From NCBI GenBank assembly GCA_002709085.1, contig PAPR01000065.1, positions 1 to 64,000 of the forward strand: a stretch of 64,000 nucleotides of DNA, given 5' to 3'. Each line of letters opens with the position of its first letter. Within the stretch, counting starts at the first letter, position 1. Below the pieces are notes generated by a model. It was not told the DNA's origin. It searched no databases and saw only the letters and a program-made list of their open reading frames with translations. This DNA comes from Pseudooceanicola sp. GTDB lineage: Bacteria > Pseudomonadota > Alphaproteobacteria > Rhodobacterales > Rhodobacteraceae. This document shows positions 52,679 through 62,125 of the stretch, piece after piece. Position numbers and translations under genes: made by a program.

Positions 52679-53887
52679 TCAGACCCCGCGAAGGGCGAGC
52701 ACCGCGTTCAGCCCGCCAAAGGCAAAGGCGTTGGACAGCACCACATCGACCTTGGCCTGTCGCGCCTCGTTCGGTACGACGTCCAGCGTGCACTCGGGGT
52801 CGGGTTCCTCGTAACCGATGGTCGGGGCGATCACCCCGTCGCGCACTGCCATGATGCAGGCCAGCAGCTCCACCGCGCCGGTGCCCCCGATCACATGCCC
52901 GTGCATCGACTTGGTGGAGGAGATCATCACCTTGTCCGCATGCGGGCCGAGGGCGTCGGCCACTGCGGCGCATTCGGTTTTGTCGTTGGCCGCCGTTCCG
53001 GTGCCGTGGGCGTTGATATAGCTCACCTGCTCGGGGTTTACGCCGGCATCCTTCATCGCGCCGGAAATCGCGCGCGCCGCGCCCTGCTTGGACGGCATCA
53101 CGATGTCCGAGGCGTCCGAGGACATGGCAAAGCCAATCAATTCGGCCAGTATCTCCGCGCCGCGCGCCTTGGCGTGTTCATATTCCTCAAAGACGAAAAT
53201 GCCCGCGCCTTCGCCCTGCACCATGCCGTTGCGGTTGGCGCTGAAGGGGCGGCAGGCGTCCTTGGACATAACGCGCAAGCCCTCCCAGGCCTTCACCCCA
53301 CCAAAGCACAGCATCGATTCCGAGCCGCCCGTGACCATCGCCGGCGCCATGCCGCTGCGCACCATCTGAAAGGCCTGCGCCATGGCGTGGTTCGACGAGG
53401 CGCAGGCGGTCGAGACGGTGAAGGACGGCCCCTTGAGGTTGTATTCCATGCTGACGTGGCTGGCGGCGGCGTTGTTCATCAGCTTGGGCACGACGAAAGG
53501 ATGCACCCGGTTCTTGCCGTCCTCATAGACCGAGCGGTAATTGTCGTCCCAGGTCGAGACGCCACCGCCGGCAGTGCCGAGAACGACGCCGGACTTGGAG
53601 GCCAGTTCACCGATGAATTCCAGCCCCGATTGCTCGATCGCCTGTTTGGCGGCAAAGAGGGTGAACTGGGTGAACCGATCATAAAGCGCCATTTGCTGGC
53701 GATTGAATTGCGCGTCGGCCTCAAAACCCTTGACCTGTCCGCCGATGGTGATCGCAAGTCGTTCGACGTCGCGAAACTCCAGCTCGCCAATGCCGCAGAG
53801 TCCCTCCTGCATCGCCTGCATGGTCTCGGGCACCGAATGGCCGAGCGAATTGATCGTTCCAGCGCCGGTAATGACGACGCGCTTCAC
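52679..53887 (-). CDS. NodE-like beta-ketoacyl-ACP synthase
   Basis: 402 residues, FabF/NodE-type condensing enzyme. Catalytic triad: Cys in VSTACASSNHAMAQAF, His in INAHGTGTAANDKTE and His in KSMHGHVIGGTGAVE. It differs from housekeeping FabF in the long GLCGIGELEFRDVERLAITIGGQVKGF start. Directly coupled to a specialised ACP (4-bp overlap) and co-directional with lpxD, so it may build a special acyl chain for lipid A or another envelope lipid (inference). Confidence 0.93.
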   Translation of the reverse strand: MKRVVITGAGTINSLGHSVPETMQAMQEGLCGIGELEFRDVERLAITIGGQVKGFEADAQFNRQQMALYDRFTQFTLFAAKQAIEQSGLEFIGELASKSGVVLGTAGGGVSTWDDNYRSVYEDGKNRVHPFVVPKLMNNAAASHVSMEYNLKGPSFTVSTACASSNHAMAQAFQMVRSGMAPAMVTGGSESMLCFGGVKAWEGLRVMSKDACRPFSANRNGMVQGEGAGIFVFEEYEHAKARGAEILAELIGFAMSSDASDIVMPSKQGAARAISGAMKDAGVNPEQVSYINAHGTGTAANDKTECAAVADALGPHADKVMISSTKSMHGHVIGGTGAVELLACIMAVRDGVIAPTIGYEEPDPECTLDVVPNEARQAKVDVVLSNAFAFGGLNAVLALRGV

Positions 53888-54144
53888 GATTTCTGATCCG
53901 CCACCAGCTTTTCGATATTCCTGACGATGGATCCGACAGAGGAGATATCGAAATCGCTTTCTGTCGGCTCGTTGGCGTTGAAAGGCACCTGGATGTCAAA
54001 AGCCTCCTCGATTGCGAAGATGCTTTCGACAAGCCCGAGGCTATCTATCCCGAGGTCTTCGAGCGACGACTCCATCGTCACATCGGCAGGGTCAATCATG
54101 GCCTGATCGGCGATGATTTCGATGACCTTATGCTTGATATCCAT
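53884..54144 (-). CDS. Specialised acyl carrier protein (NodF-like)
   Basis: 86 residues: MDIKHKVIEIIADQAMIDPADVTMESSLEDLGIDSLGLVESIFAIEEAFDIQVPF, with the phosphopantetheine Ser in GIDSLGLVES. The DSLGLVE form resembles NodF-type ACPs more than housekeeping AcpP (DSLDTVE). It overlaps the ketosynthase and follows lpxD by 35 bp. Confidence 0.95.
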   Translation of the reverse strand: MDIKHKVIEIIADQAMIDPADVTMESSLEDLGIDSLGLVESIFAIEEAFDIQVPFNANEPTESDFDISSVGSIVRNIEKLVADQKS

Positions 54145-54179
54145 GGTGCCGGCCCCCCAAAGGCTGATTTAGCCGGGAT

Positions 54180-55271
54180 CTAATCATTCTGGTCCGACTT
54201 GAAAACCGCTTTTTGCAGCTTTGCCACCTCTGTGAACAGGCGGGGAAGGCGGCGCAGGGCCTTGTAGGTCTCAAGATGCGTGTCCATCTTCATCGCCGGA
54301 TAGCCCAGAACGACGCGGCCCGCGGGCACCTTGGACAGGATCTTGGTGCCGCCACCCGCGACGACGTTGTCGCCCACTGTCGTGTTGTCAGTGACGCCGA
54401 CCTGACCGCCGAGGATCACGTTGTTGCCGATGACCGTGGAACCGGCAACACCGACCAGCGCGGCGAACAGACAATCATGGCCAACGCGGACGTTGTGCGC
54501 GACATGGCAGAGGTTGTCGATCTTGCAGCCGTTGCCGACCTCGGTCGGGCGGATGGTGCCGCTATCGACGCAGCTATTCGCGCCCAGTTCGACGTCATCC
54601 CCGATCACCACGCTGCCAAGGGAATGGATGCGCAGCCAGCTTTGACCCTGGGCCGTGACAGCGTCGCCGAGGGACGCGCGCGCCTGTTCCACGGTCGATT
54701 CCTCGGGTGTGACAAAGCTGAGCCCGTCCGCCCCGACCACCGCACCGGGTTGTGCGACGAACCGCTCGCCGATCCGCACGCGCGCCATGATGCGCACGCC
54801 CGGATGCAGGATGGCAGAGCAACCGATGCGGGTTGCCTCGCCGATATAGCACTGCGGCCCGATCACGCTGCCCGCCCCGATCTGCACATTCGCGCCGATA
54901 TAGGCCATCGGTCCAACCGAGACGTTTTCACCCAATCGCGCCGTTGCCTCGATGATCGCGGTTGGATGAATGCCCGTGCCGTATCCCTGTCCGGGGTCCA
55001 GCATCGCAGTCAGTCCGGCCATGGCGACGCGTGGACGCTGCACCAGCACCGCCGCCTTGAGGCCGAGTGCCTTCCAATCCGCATCGGCCCAGAGGATCGC
55101 GACCTCTGCATGTCCTTCGCCGAGGCGCTCCGCATAGGCGGGTTTCATCGCCAGTGCGATGTCGCCGGGGGTCGCGGTCGCAGGCTCGGCCGCGCCGGAA
55201 ACAGTCAGGTCGACCGCCCCCTCGACGCGGGCCCCGATGGCATCGGCAATCTGTTGAACGGTAAAGGTCAT
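54180..55271 (-). CDS. lpxD: UDP-3-O-acylglucosamine N-acyltransferase
   Basis: LpxD adds the second 3-hydroxyacyl chain in lipid A synthesis, using acyl-ACP. 363 residues. N-terminal uridine-binding domain (TVSGAAEPATATPGDIALAMKP), then hexapeptide left-handed beta helix (ENVSVGPMAYIGANVQIGAGSVIGPQCYIGEATRIG... ) with catalytic His region DNLCHVAHNVRVGHDCLFAALVGVAGS, and a C-terminal helix pair. Here it is not beside lpxA/fabZ but beside an ACP and ketosynthase. Confidence 0.97.
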   Translation of the reverse strand: MTFTVQQIADAIGARVEGAVDLTVSGAAEPATATPGDIALAMKPAYAERLGEGHAEVAILWADADWKALGLKAAVLVQRPRVAMAGLTAMLDPGQGYGTGIHPTAIIEATARLGENVSVGPMAYIGANVQIGAGSVIGPQCYIGEATRIGCSAILHPGVRIMARVRIGERFVAQPGAVVGADGLSFVTPEESTVEQARASLGDAVTAQGQSWLRIHSLGSVVIGDDVELGANSCVDSGTIRPTEVGNGCKIDNLCHVAHNVRVGHDCLFAALVGVAGSTVIGNNVILGGQVGVTDNTTVGDNVVAGGGTKILSKVPAGRVVLGYPAMKMDTHLETYKALRRLPRLFTEVAKLQKAVFKSDQND

Positions 55272-55304
55272 CGTGGTCTCCCGGACGGGGTGTCCGGGTT
55301 GCAG

Positions 55305-56933
55305 TTAGCCCCGAACGCCGCGCAATTCCACCCCTTCACGCGCCAGCGCGTTCCAGATTTTGCCGTCCCGCTCATAGACGTCGCGGCGATAGGTCATGCG
55401 ACCCTTGGCCTGACTGACCGCGGTGCGATAGATCAGATGGACCGGCAGCGGCTCGGCCAGATTCACACGGGTTTCCATTCCGGTCCGCAGTTTCGACTGG
55501 AACAGCCCCTTGGGGTCGTCGGTCTGCCAGGCGAGCAACGCATAGGCGAAATCAAAGGGGTCGTTCAGACGGATGCAGCCGTGGCTGAAGGCGCGGGAAT
55601 CCCGCGAAAACAGGCTTTTGGCCGGTGTGTCGTGCAGGTAGATGTTGTGCACGTTCGGGAACATGAACTTAACGAGGCCCAGCGCGTTGCGTGACGACGG
55701 CGGCTGTTTGATGTCGAACGGAAAATTGCGCTTGCTATAGGCGGCAAAGTTGACCGAGCCGCGATTGACCACCTGACCACGCGCGTTCACCAGATTGAGG
55801 TGACCGTTCGAATAGGGGTTCCGCTTGAACGCCGGCAGGTATTCGTTGACGGCGATGGAGCGCGGCACGTTCCACGTCGGGTTGATCACCATATGCTCCA
55901 TCACATCGGAAAATTCCGGAGTACGATGCGTTGAGAGGTTCTTGCCGATCACGGATTTGGTCTCGAAATAGACCTCGTCGTTCTCGATGATCCGCGATTT
56001 GAAATCGGCGAGATTGACCAGCACATGGCGTTGTCCGAGGTCCTGGTTGATCCAGCGTTCCCGCTCCATCGCGACGATGACCGATTTCAGACGGTCCTCG
56101 GCGGGGATATTGACCTGCTGCATGGTGGTGCTGCCCGCGACGCCGTCCTGGGGGAGGCCGTGGTCAACCTGAAATTCGAGGATAGCTCGCTCCATCGCGG
56201 CATCATAGGTCGTTGCCACTGTGCGCGGCAGGTAGCCCATGACCATCAGCCGGTTGCGCAGGGCGATCACGTCATTGCCGCTTGCGCCGGGCTTCACGCT
56301 GGTGTCGCGCACCGCTGGACCAAAGCCGCCCTGGGCGATCAAGGTCTCCAGCCGCAGTTTTTCGCGCATCAGCCGGTTATATTCGGCGCGCTGTGGCGGC
56401 AGCGACGCGAGGAAGCCTGCGGGATCGTCAGAGGTGATCCCCTGCAGATAAACGGAGGCCTCGCGCAACGGGATCTCACGCACGATTCCGGGGTCGATCC
56501 GTTTGGGCGTCAGGAGGCCGGTCTGAATATCCGCAGCATAGGCGAGGTAGAGGCGCGAAAGTTTGACGTCGAGCCGCGCGCGCGTCACGTCGTCGTGGGC
56601 CGCGCGCATCGCCTGCATCACGCCGGGCACGTCGTAGGCGACCGTAGGTAAGCCGTGATCACTGACCGAATTGAGGGCGGTCAGAAGGGCGCGGCGCCGG
56701 GTGATGAACGGCTCCCCTGCGCCTGTCCAGATGGGCCGGAAATCGTTTGCGCGATAATAGCTGGCAAGCTCGCGATCCTCCGACGCAGCTTGCGCCACTG
56801 TCTGCTGGAAGGCAGTGACCTGGACCGTGAAGGCCTCGGCTGTCGTCTGGCTTTGAGCAAGGCCGGGGCCAGCCGTCACGGCAATGGCAATGAGAGCGGA
56901 GGCAGAGATCCGGCGGGCGCGCGTCGCGAACAT
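55305..56933 (-). CDS. YcbB-like L,D-transpeptidase
   Basis: 542 residues. Signal peptide (ASALIAIAVTAGPGLAQSQ), N-terminal YcbB-type region (SYYRANDFRPIWTGAGEPF), peptidoglycan-binding domain (GASGNDVIALRNRLMVMGYLP...AILEFQVDHGLPQDGVAGSTT), and YkuD catalytic domain with the nucleophile motif SHGCIRLNDPFDFA. It forms 3-3 cross-links or attaches proteins to the wall. 33 bp upstream of lpxD on the same strand; divergent from the YcbK-like gene. Confidence 0.94.
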   Translation of the reverse strand: MFATRARRISASALIAIAVTAGPGLAQSQTTAEAFTVQVTAFQQTVAQAASEDRELASYYRANDFRPIWTGAGEPFITRRRALLTALNSVSDHGLPTVAYDVPGVMQAMRAAHDDVTRARLDVKLSRLYLAYAADIQTGLLTPKRIDPGIVREIPLREASVYLQGITSDDPAGFLASLPPQRAEYNRLMREKLRLETLIAQGGFGPAVRDTSVKPGASGNDVIALRNRLMVMGYLPRTVATTYDAAMERAILEFQVDHGLPQDGVAGSTTMQQVNIPAEDRLKSVIVAMERERWINQDLGQRHVLVNLADFKSRIIENDEVYFETKSVIGKNLSTHRTPEFSDVMEHMVINPTWNVPRSIAVNEYLPAFKRNPYSNGHLNLVNARGQVVNRGSVNFAAYSKRNFPFDIKQPPSSRNALGLVKFMFPNVHNIYLHDTPAKSLFSRDSRAFSHGCIRLNDPFDFAYALLAWQTDDPKGLFQSKLRTGMETRVNLAEPLPVHLIYRTAVSQAKGRMTYRRDVYERDGKIWNALAREGVELRGVRG

Positions 56934-57257
56934 TATGTCTTCATCCTTCTTAACAGGCTCTTAACTTATACAGTGGCGACTTCTTGCCCAGAGTGTCCAC
57001 TCACAATAATATTTCTACATTAACATCTTTCCGTTTGATGCAAGACCGCTACGCGCGGCGCGCGAACACGGCTCACCGTCCCGGTTCCGCCTGTTTTGGC
57101 AGATTCTCGCCGAAACGGAGAGAGTCACTAAAATGGTTGTCAATTGCGCCTTGGTCCAACCGCCCACCTATGCGATAAAAATGATGCATCTGGGGATGAG
57201 ATGTAGAAATCGCCGCGTAACATCGCGGCACAGGTAGCGACGGGACAGGCGCGAAAC

Positions 57258-57827
57258 ATGGCAATCGAAAGCTCGGCGGGACTCTCGCGGCGTGCGCTCT
57301 TGGGCGCATTCGCGGCAACAGCAGTGGTAGCCGCCCCCACATTCTCCAAAGCAGCAGGTATCTTGCGCAACGCAGGCGATATTCGCCGCATCCGCATGTA
57401 CTCGGCCCGAACCGGTGAACGGCTGGACATGATCTATTGGGTCGAGGGTCACTACATCAAGGACGCGGTGAAGGAAGTGAACCACTTTATGCGTGACTGG
57501 CGCAATGATGGTGTCAGGATGATCGACCTGCGGACCATCGACATCATGGCTGCCTCTCACAACCTGATGGATGTCAGCGAACCCTACATGCTGTTGTCGG
57601 GTTACAGAACACCCCAGACAAACGCGATGCTGCGGTCGAAATCCCGTAACGTTGCGCGCAATTCCCTACATATGAAGGGGCAGGCGGCTGATCTGCGGTT
57701 GTCCTCACGCTCCGTCAACCAAATGGCAAAGGCGGCCTCAGCCTGCCGTGCAGGTGGTGTCGGGCGCTACAGCGGGTCGAACTTTGTGCATATGGATTGC
57801 GGACCTGTGCGGGCCTGGGGCGCGTAA
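57258..57827 (+). CDS. DUF882/YcbK-family exported peptidase-like protein
   Basis: 189 residues. Twin-arginine-type signal SRRALLGAFAATAVVAAPTFSKAAG. The M15-like domain has the zinc motif HMKGQAADLRL (HxxGxAxD) and FVHMDCG (HxD), plus GYRTPQTNAML. Family members (YcbK, DUF882) are thought to act on peptidoglycan peptides. Divergent from the YcbB-like gene, as ycbB and ycbK are neighbours in E. coli. Confidence 0.93.
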   Translation: MAIESSAGLSRRALLGAFAATAVVAAPTFSKAAGILRNAGDIRRIRMYSARTGERLDMIYWVEGHYIKDAVKEVNHFMRDWRNDGVRMIDLRTIDIMAASHNLMDVSEPYMLLSGYRTPQTNAMLRSKSRNVARNSLHMKGQAADLRLSSRSVNQMAKAASACRAGGVGRYSGSNFVHMDCGPVRAWGA

Positions 57828-58141
57828 GGCGCAGGTCAGGCTTCGGGCGTATAGCGCCCCGCAGCCTCGGATCTGATCTCCGTCCCGATCGACACAACGG
57901 ACCAATCCTGAGGGGAACGTGATTGCGCGCTCTGTCTTGGCGACGCGGTTCTCACGAGGTAGTTGATAGCGGCAGGGTATCCGGGCCGGTGCCGCTTTTT
58001 TGGCGCCGGATCCTTTGGACCCGGCCCTTCCCCCCCCCACACGCTTTCTGGGACGCCTGACTGGTCAGTCCAACGAAAAACGCCCGCCGAAATGGCGAGC
58101 GTTTCACACGTGTTTCGCATCCCGCAGGGCGGGAAGCGCGG
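57828..58141. other. Convergent intergenic region
   Basis: 314 bp between two convergent genes, with no credible ORF. Contains the terminator at 58073-58106 and another GC-rich inverted stretch (GGCGCCGGATCC...GGACCCGGCC) near 58001-58025 that may end the YcbK-like transcript. Confidence 0.5.
58073..58106 (-). terminator. Terminator after the IalB-like gene
   Basis: On the minus strand AAACGCTCGCC-ATTTC-GGCGGGCGTTT followed by TTCG, 36 bp after the stop codon. Confidence 0.75.
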
Positions 58142-58849
58142 TTATTGCTGCGGCGGGGCAATCACACCGGTGGATTCGTAACTAGCGGTAAAGCCGGTGA
58201 GAGAGAGCGAAAGCTCAACCGGCTTGTCCTGAGCCTCGAAGGGAAAAATCGTGACCGTGGCGACATTGCCCTTCTTGAAGGCGGCGACATCCGCCGGAAG
58301 CAAGCCGATACGGGCATAACACCCACCCTGATCGCAGAAGGCATACCGGTAGACCTTGCCTTGTGAGCTGTCGACCGCAACGCGCAGGTCCTTCGATAGC
58401 GCGGTCCCATGGGGGACGGCGATTGTGGCACCCGCGGCCACCTGACCGCCTGGCGGCAGTTTTTCGATGATCACCTCGGCGACGGGATTATTTTCGTCAC
58501 CGCGTAACAATTGGTACATTTGGCAAGGTTCCTGCGTCGGATCTTCCATTTTCACGCATTGGATTTGCCAGTCGCCGGTCTGCTCGCGCACATAAGCGTC
58601 GCCGAGCCCCGGAGCTTCGGCCTGACCGGTGTCCAGAGTCGGATCGGTGGGCGTCGTCTCTGCGGTCGCGGCCCCCGTCGTCGCGTCTTCGTTTGCCGCG
58701 CTGTCGGTCGCCGGGGCGGAGGTGTCCGGTGTCGCGCTCTGGGCTGAATCCTCGGGCTTTGGGGCGGCGGCGTCATTGGATTGCGCCAGTGCCGCGCCGG
58801 AAAAGGCAGCGAGGGCCAGAACGGAGAGCAATGTCTTTTTCTTTAACAT
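58142..58849 (-). CDS. Invasion-associated locus B (IalB) family protein
   Basis: 235 residues. Signal peptide LLSVLALAAFSGAALAQ, then a Ser/Thr/Ala/Asp/Pro-rich linker of about 60 residues, then the IalB domain: WQIQCVKMEDPTQEPCQMYQLLRGDENNPVAEVIIEKLPPGGQVAAGATIAVPHGTALSKDLRVAVDSSQGKVYRYAFCDQGGCYARIGL with four Cys. IalB of Bartonella is linked to erythrocyte invasion, but the family is widespread in free-living alphaproteobacteria, where its role is unknown. Confidence 0.92.
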   Translation of the reverse strand: MLKKKTLLSVLALAAFSGAALAQSNDAAAPKPEDSAQSATPDTSAPATDSAANEDATTGAATAETTPTDPTLDTGQAEAPGLGDAYVREQTGDWQIQCVKMEDPTQEPCQMYQLLRGDENNPVAEVIIEKLPPGGQVAAGATIAVPHGTALSKDLRVAVDSSQGKVYRYAFCDQGGCYARIGLLPADVAAFKKGNVATVTIFPFEAQDKPVELSLSLTGFTASYESTGVIAPPQQ

Positions 58850-59006
58850 TTTGATCCCGTTTCAAGATTGATATCGCAGCGGGACTATCATCTTGGCCAC
58901 GGCTTGTCAGGGGAAAATCGGTCCCCTGTGCTTGGGCAGAGCGACACAGCGACATTCTGCCGGGTCTGCTCAGGGTCGCGGAAAATCTGCTGGCGACCAC
59001 AACGCG

Positions 59007-59035
59007 AAAAGGGACCCGTAGGTCCCTTTTCTCTT
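59007..59035. terminator. Terminator-like hairpin in gene-free region
   Basis: Perfect 10-bp stem AAAAGGGACC-CGTA-GGTCCCTTTT with CTCTTCT on the plus side. No gene ends here on either strand, so what it terminates is unclear. It lies within the 540-bp gene-free stretch 58850-59389. Confidence 0.6.
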
Positions 59036-59237
59036 CTCCCTGTCGGACTGGCCGACTTATATTTTATGAGACGCTAGGAGGTTTGCCCTGAACCGTCAAC
59101 ATGGAATCTCTCGAAAAAAAGCATGCGCTCGTCATGTTTGCAAGGCGTTTCAACGCAATAAATTCGTCCGGGCAAGAAATGCACGGCCAATTGCTCTTCG
59201 CGGGCCGCAAGACGAATTCCGGGAAATAGGCTAAGCC

Positions 59238-59345
59238 GAAAAAAAAAGCCGTGCCACGAGGGCACGGCCAGTCAACAGGGAGGAAGTATGTGCCCGCCAG
59301 AGGACATTCGGCGGCCACGAATTCACTCTGGCAGACAGAAGTTAA
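59238..59345 (-). ncRNA. Candidate small RNA ending in a strong terminator
   Basis: On the minus strand GCCGTGCC-CTCGT-GGCACGGC is followed by an unbroken T-run (59247-59239), a strong intrinsic terminator with no protein gene in front of it. Upstream of it the strand carries CTTCCTCCCTG, which could pair with Shine-Dalgarno sequences, as in the C-rich anti-SD sRNAs known from Rhodobacter. No convincing promoter was found. On the plus strand the same bases read GGGAGG-AAGT-ATG followed by a 20-codon ORF (59288-59350), an alternative explanation. Boundaries are approximate. Confidence 0.4.
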
Positions 59346-59389
59346 GATAGTATGTTCGACCAACAGGAAGATACGCAGCGAGGGCGATC

Positions 59390-60931
59390 ATGGACGGGCA
59401 TGTATTCATCGGCGGCGGGGGCGAGGACTACGCCGTCAAGCAGGGGCTCGCCCTCAAGTACGCCAACCGGCATGGGCTGGTGGCCGGCGCGACCGGCACC
59501 GGCAAGACCGTCACGCTGCAGATCATGGCCGAGGGGTTCGCCGCGGCCGGGGTTCCAGTTTTCCTGTCCGATGTGAAGGGCGATCTCTCGGGCTTGGCCG
59601 AGGCCGGGTCGGAAAGTTTCAAACTGCACGACGCCTTCATGGAGCGGGTGCGCACCATGGGTTACGACGATTTCGCCTACCAAAGCTTTCCAGTGCTGTT
59701 CTGGGACCTCTTCGGTGAGCAGGGCCATCCGATCCGCACCACGGTCACGGAAATGGGGCCGCTGCTGCTGTCGCGCCTGATGGAGTTGACCGAGGCGCAG
59801 GAGGGCGTTCTTAACATCGCGTTCCGCGTCGCGGATGAAGAGGGGATGGCGCTGCTTGACCTCAAGGACCTGCAGGCGTTGCTGGTCTGGGTGGGGGAAA
59901 GCCGATCCGAGCTGGGCCTACGCTACGGCAATATCTCGGCTGCCTCTATTGGCGCGATCCAGCGCCGTCTGCTGGTGCTGGAAAATCAGGGCGCGGCCAA
60001 GCTTTTTGGCGAACCGGCCCTAGAGCTTGCGGACATGATGCGCACCGACACGGAGGGGCGGGGCGTGATCTCGATCCTCGCGGCGGACAAGCTGATGGGG
60101 GCGCCCCGGCTCTACGCGACGTTCTTGTTGTGGCTACTGTCGGAGTTGTTCGAGGAGCTGCCCGAGGTCGGCGATCCGGACAAACCCAAGCTGGTTTTTT
60201 TCTTCGACGAGGCGCATCTTTTGTTCGACGGCGCGCCGAAAGCCCTCGTGGATAAGGTGGAGCAGGTCGCGCGGCTGATCCGCTCCAAAGGGGTCGGCGT
60301 CTATTTCGTCACGCAGAACCCGGCAGACGTGCCGGAGGATATTCTGGGTCAGCTCGGCAATCGCGTGCAACATGCCCTGCGCGCGTTCACCGCCAAGGAC
60401 CGCAAGGAATTGCGGCTGGCCGCGCAGACCTATCGCGACAACCCGCGATTTGAGACCGAGGATGCAATCCGCGAGGTCGGCGTGGGCGAGGCGGTCACGT
60501 CCTTCCTGCAACCCAAGGGCGTGCCGGGCATAGTGGAGCGGACCCTTGTGCGGCCTCCCTCATCGCGCCTCGGCCCGATCACCACCGCGCTGCGCCGGGA
60601 GGTGATCGACACCTCACCGATCGCCGGGAAGTATGAAACGATCAAGGACCGCGACAGCGCCTACGAGATCCTCACCCGCCGCGCGGCAGAGGCTGCGCGT
60701 GAGGCCGAAGAGGCTGAGAAGAAAGAGGAAGACCTCAAGGCCGTCGAGCGGGAATACCAGGCGGGCCGGCGCTACAGCGGCACGCGGGTTGCGCGGTCGT
60801 CCTCACGCTCCACCCGTTCGCCGGACACGATCGGGTCGGCCTTTGGCAAGGCGGTGATCAAGGAGCTGGGCGGCACAACCGGCAGGCGCATTGTTCGCGG
60901 CATCCTCGGCGGCTTGTTCAAGTCGCGCTGA
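59390..60931 (+). CDS. HerA-like ATPase (DUF853 family)
   Basis: 513 residues. Starts [50 protein letters not shown] with Walker A GATGTGKT near residue 36; Walker [46 protein letters not shown] sensor region. It is the YjgR/DUF853 branch of HerA-FtsK ATPases. Unlike archaeal HerA there is no NurA nuclease neighbour. The C-terminus is Glu/Arg/Ser-rich ([21 protein letters not shown]), probably a coiled coil. Role unknown. Confidence 0.92.
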   Translation: MDGHVFIGGGGEDYAVKQGLALKYANRHGLVAGATGTGKTVTLQIMAEGFAAAGVPVFLSDVKGDLSGLAEAGSESFKLHDAFMERVRTMGYDDFAYQSFPVLFWDLFGEQGHPIRTTVTEMGPLLLSRLMELTEAQEGVLNIAFRVADEEGMALLDLKDLQALLVWVGESRSELGLRYGNISAASIGAIQRRLLVLENQGAAKLFGEPALELADMMRTDTEGRGVISILAADKLMGAPRLYATFLLWLLSELFEELPEVGDPDKPKLVFFFDEAHLLFDGAPKALVDKVEQVARLIRSKGVGVYFVTQNPADVPEDILGQLGNRVQHALRAFTAKDRKELRLAAQTYRDNPRFETEDAIREVGVGEAVTSFLQPKGVPGIVERTLVRPPSSRLGPITTALRREVIDTSPIAGKYETIKDRDSAYEILTRRAAEAAREAEEAEKKEEDLKAVEREYQAGRRYSGTRVARSSSRSTRSPDTIGSAFGKAVIKELGGTTGRRIVRGILGGLFKSR

Positions 60932-60982
60932 GGGGACGCGCCCCGATCTCCGCCGCCTCCAGCAGGCCGACTTTTCAGCCGC

Positions 60983-61489
60983 TCAATCAGAGCCGCGATA
61001 GGGCTTCACGTATTGCATCGCCATGTCCCAGGGGAAGAAGATCCAGGTATCCTGCGAGACCTCGGTGATAAAGGTGTCCACCTGCGGGCGTCCCTTGGGC
61101 TTGGCATAGACCGTGGCGAAATGCGCATTGGGATAGAGCTCGCGGACCATCTCCAGCGTCTTGCCGCTATCGACCAGATCGTCGACGACCAGCACCCCGG
61201 TGCCGTCGCCCATCATCGCCGCATCCGGAGCCTTTAGCACACTGGCGGTGCCCTGATCCTGATGATGGTAGCTTTTGACCGCGATGGTATCGACTGTTCG
61301 AATGTCGAGCTCGCGCGCCACGATCATCGCCGGGGCCATGCCGCCACGGGTGATCGCGACGACCGCCTTCCAGGCGCCGTCGTCCGGGCCATAGCCATCC
61401 AGCCGCCACGCCAGCGCACGGCTGTCGCGATGGATCTGATCCCAACTGACGTGAAAGCCTTTCTCATGCGGCAAAAGCGGGTCGGTCAT
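60983..61489 (-). CDS. gpt: Xanthine phosphoribosyltransferase
   Basis: 168 residues, purine salvage of xanthine and guanine with PRPP. Seen: [38 protein letters not shown] and the PRPP loop [22 protein letters not shown], then [13 protein letters not shown] 61489 ([30 protein letters not shown]). Last gene of fabI-lysE-gpt. Confidence 0.95.
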   Translation of the reverse strand: MTDPLLPHEKGFHVSWDQIHRDSRALAWRLDGYGPDDGAWKAVVAITRGGMAPAMIVARELDIRTVDTIAVKSYHHQDQGTASVLKAPDAAMMGDGTGVLVVDDLVDSGKTLEMVRELYPNAHFATVYAKPKGRPQVDTFITEVSQDTWIFFPWDMAMQYVKPYRGSD

Positions 61490-61500
61490 AGCAAAGTCCT

Positions 61501-62115
61501 TTATCCCATGGCGATCTTGAGCCCGAAGAGGGCCAACAGGGTTCCGAACGCGCGGTCGATCCACGCCTTGGCGCGCAGGTAAAGCGCGCGCGGATGCGAC
61601 ATGGAAAACAGCCGCGCCACCACGATATACCATAGCGTTTCATTCGCGAAGATGGCGGCGATCAGCGCCACCAGGACGGGCAGGGAGGTGCCTGCCGGCA
61701 CCAATCCGACGAAGACCGCGCCGAAAAACACCGCGGGTTTGGGATTGGCCGCAAAGGTGAGGAAGCCGAACCGTATGGCGCGGGCGAACGACAAGGTGTT
61801 CAGGCTCTGCGCCTTCATATCCAACGGTTCGGGCGCGTGGCGCCACATCTGATAGGCGATCCACAACAGGAAGGCGCCACCGATGATCTTGAGCGCGGTA
61901 AAGAGCGAAGGGATCAGTTCGAACAACAACGCCAACCCGGCCAGCGCGGCGCTGGCCCAAAGAACCGCGCCGAGCCCAAACCCGATAGAGAGACCCACCG
62001 CCGTGCGGAACCCATGAGTGGCGGCAGTGCGGATACAGACCACAAAGGAGGGGCCCGGCGACATCGCGGCGAGCAAATGGATCACCACCACCGTCAGAAA
62101 CGCAGAGAGCGTCAC
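61501..62115 (-). CDS. LysE-family amino acid/metabolite exporter
   Basis: 204 residues, six hydrophobic segments, typical start [37 protein letters not shown] and middle [29 protein letters not shown]. RhtB/LysE type; substrate unknown. 10-11 bp from its neighbours on both sides, so it is embedded in the fabI operon. Confidence 0.92.
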   Translation of the reverse strand: MTLSAFLTVVVIHLLAAMSPGPSFVVCIRTAATHGFRTAVGLSIGFGLGAVLWASAALAGLALLFELIPSLFTALKIIGGAFLLWIAYQMWRHAPEPLDMKAQSLNTLSFARAIRFGFLTFAANPKPAVFFGAVFVGLVPAGTSLPVLVALIAAIFANETLWYIVVARLFSMSHPRALYLRAKAWIDRAFGTLLALFGLKIAMG

Positions 62116-62125
62116 CGACGACCCG

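Noticed and set aside
52517-53896. 459-residue ORF opposite the ketosynthase
   Set aside because: Antisense shadow; His/Gly/Arg-rich composition, no motif.
54213-55694. 493-residue ORF opposite lpxD
   Set aside because: Antisense shadow of lpxD and the L,D-transpeptidase 3' end.
59101-59231. 42-codon plus-strand ORF (MESLEKKHALVMF...)
   Set aside because: An AGGAGG is present but about 17 bases from the ATG, too far; no family resemblance. Kept only as a remote possibility.
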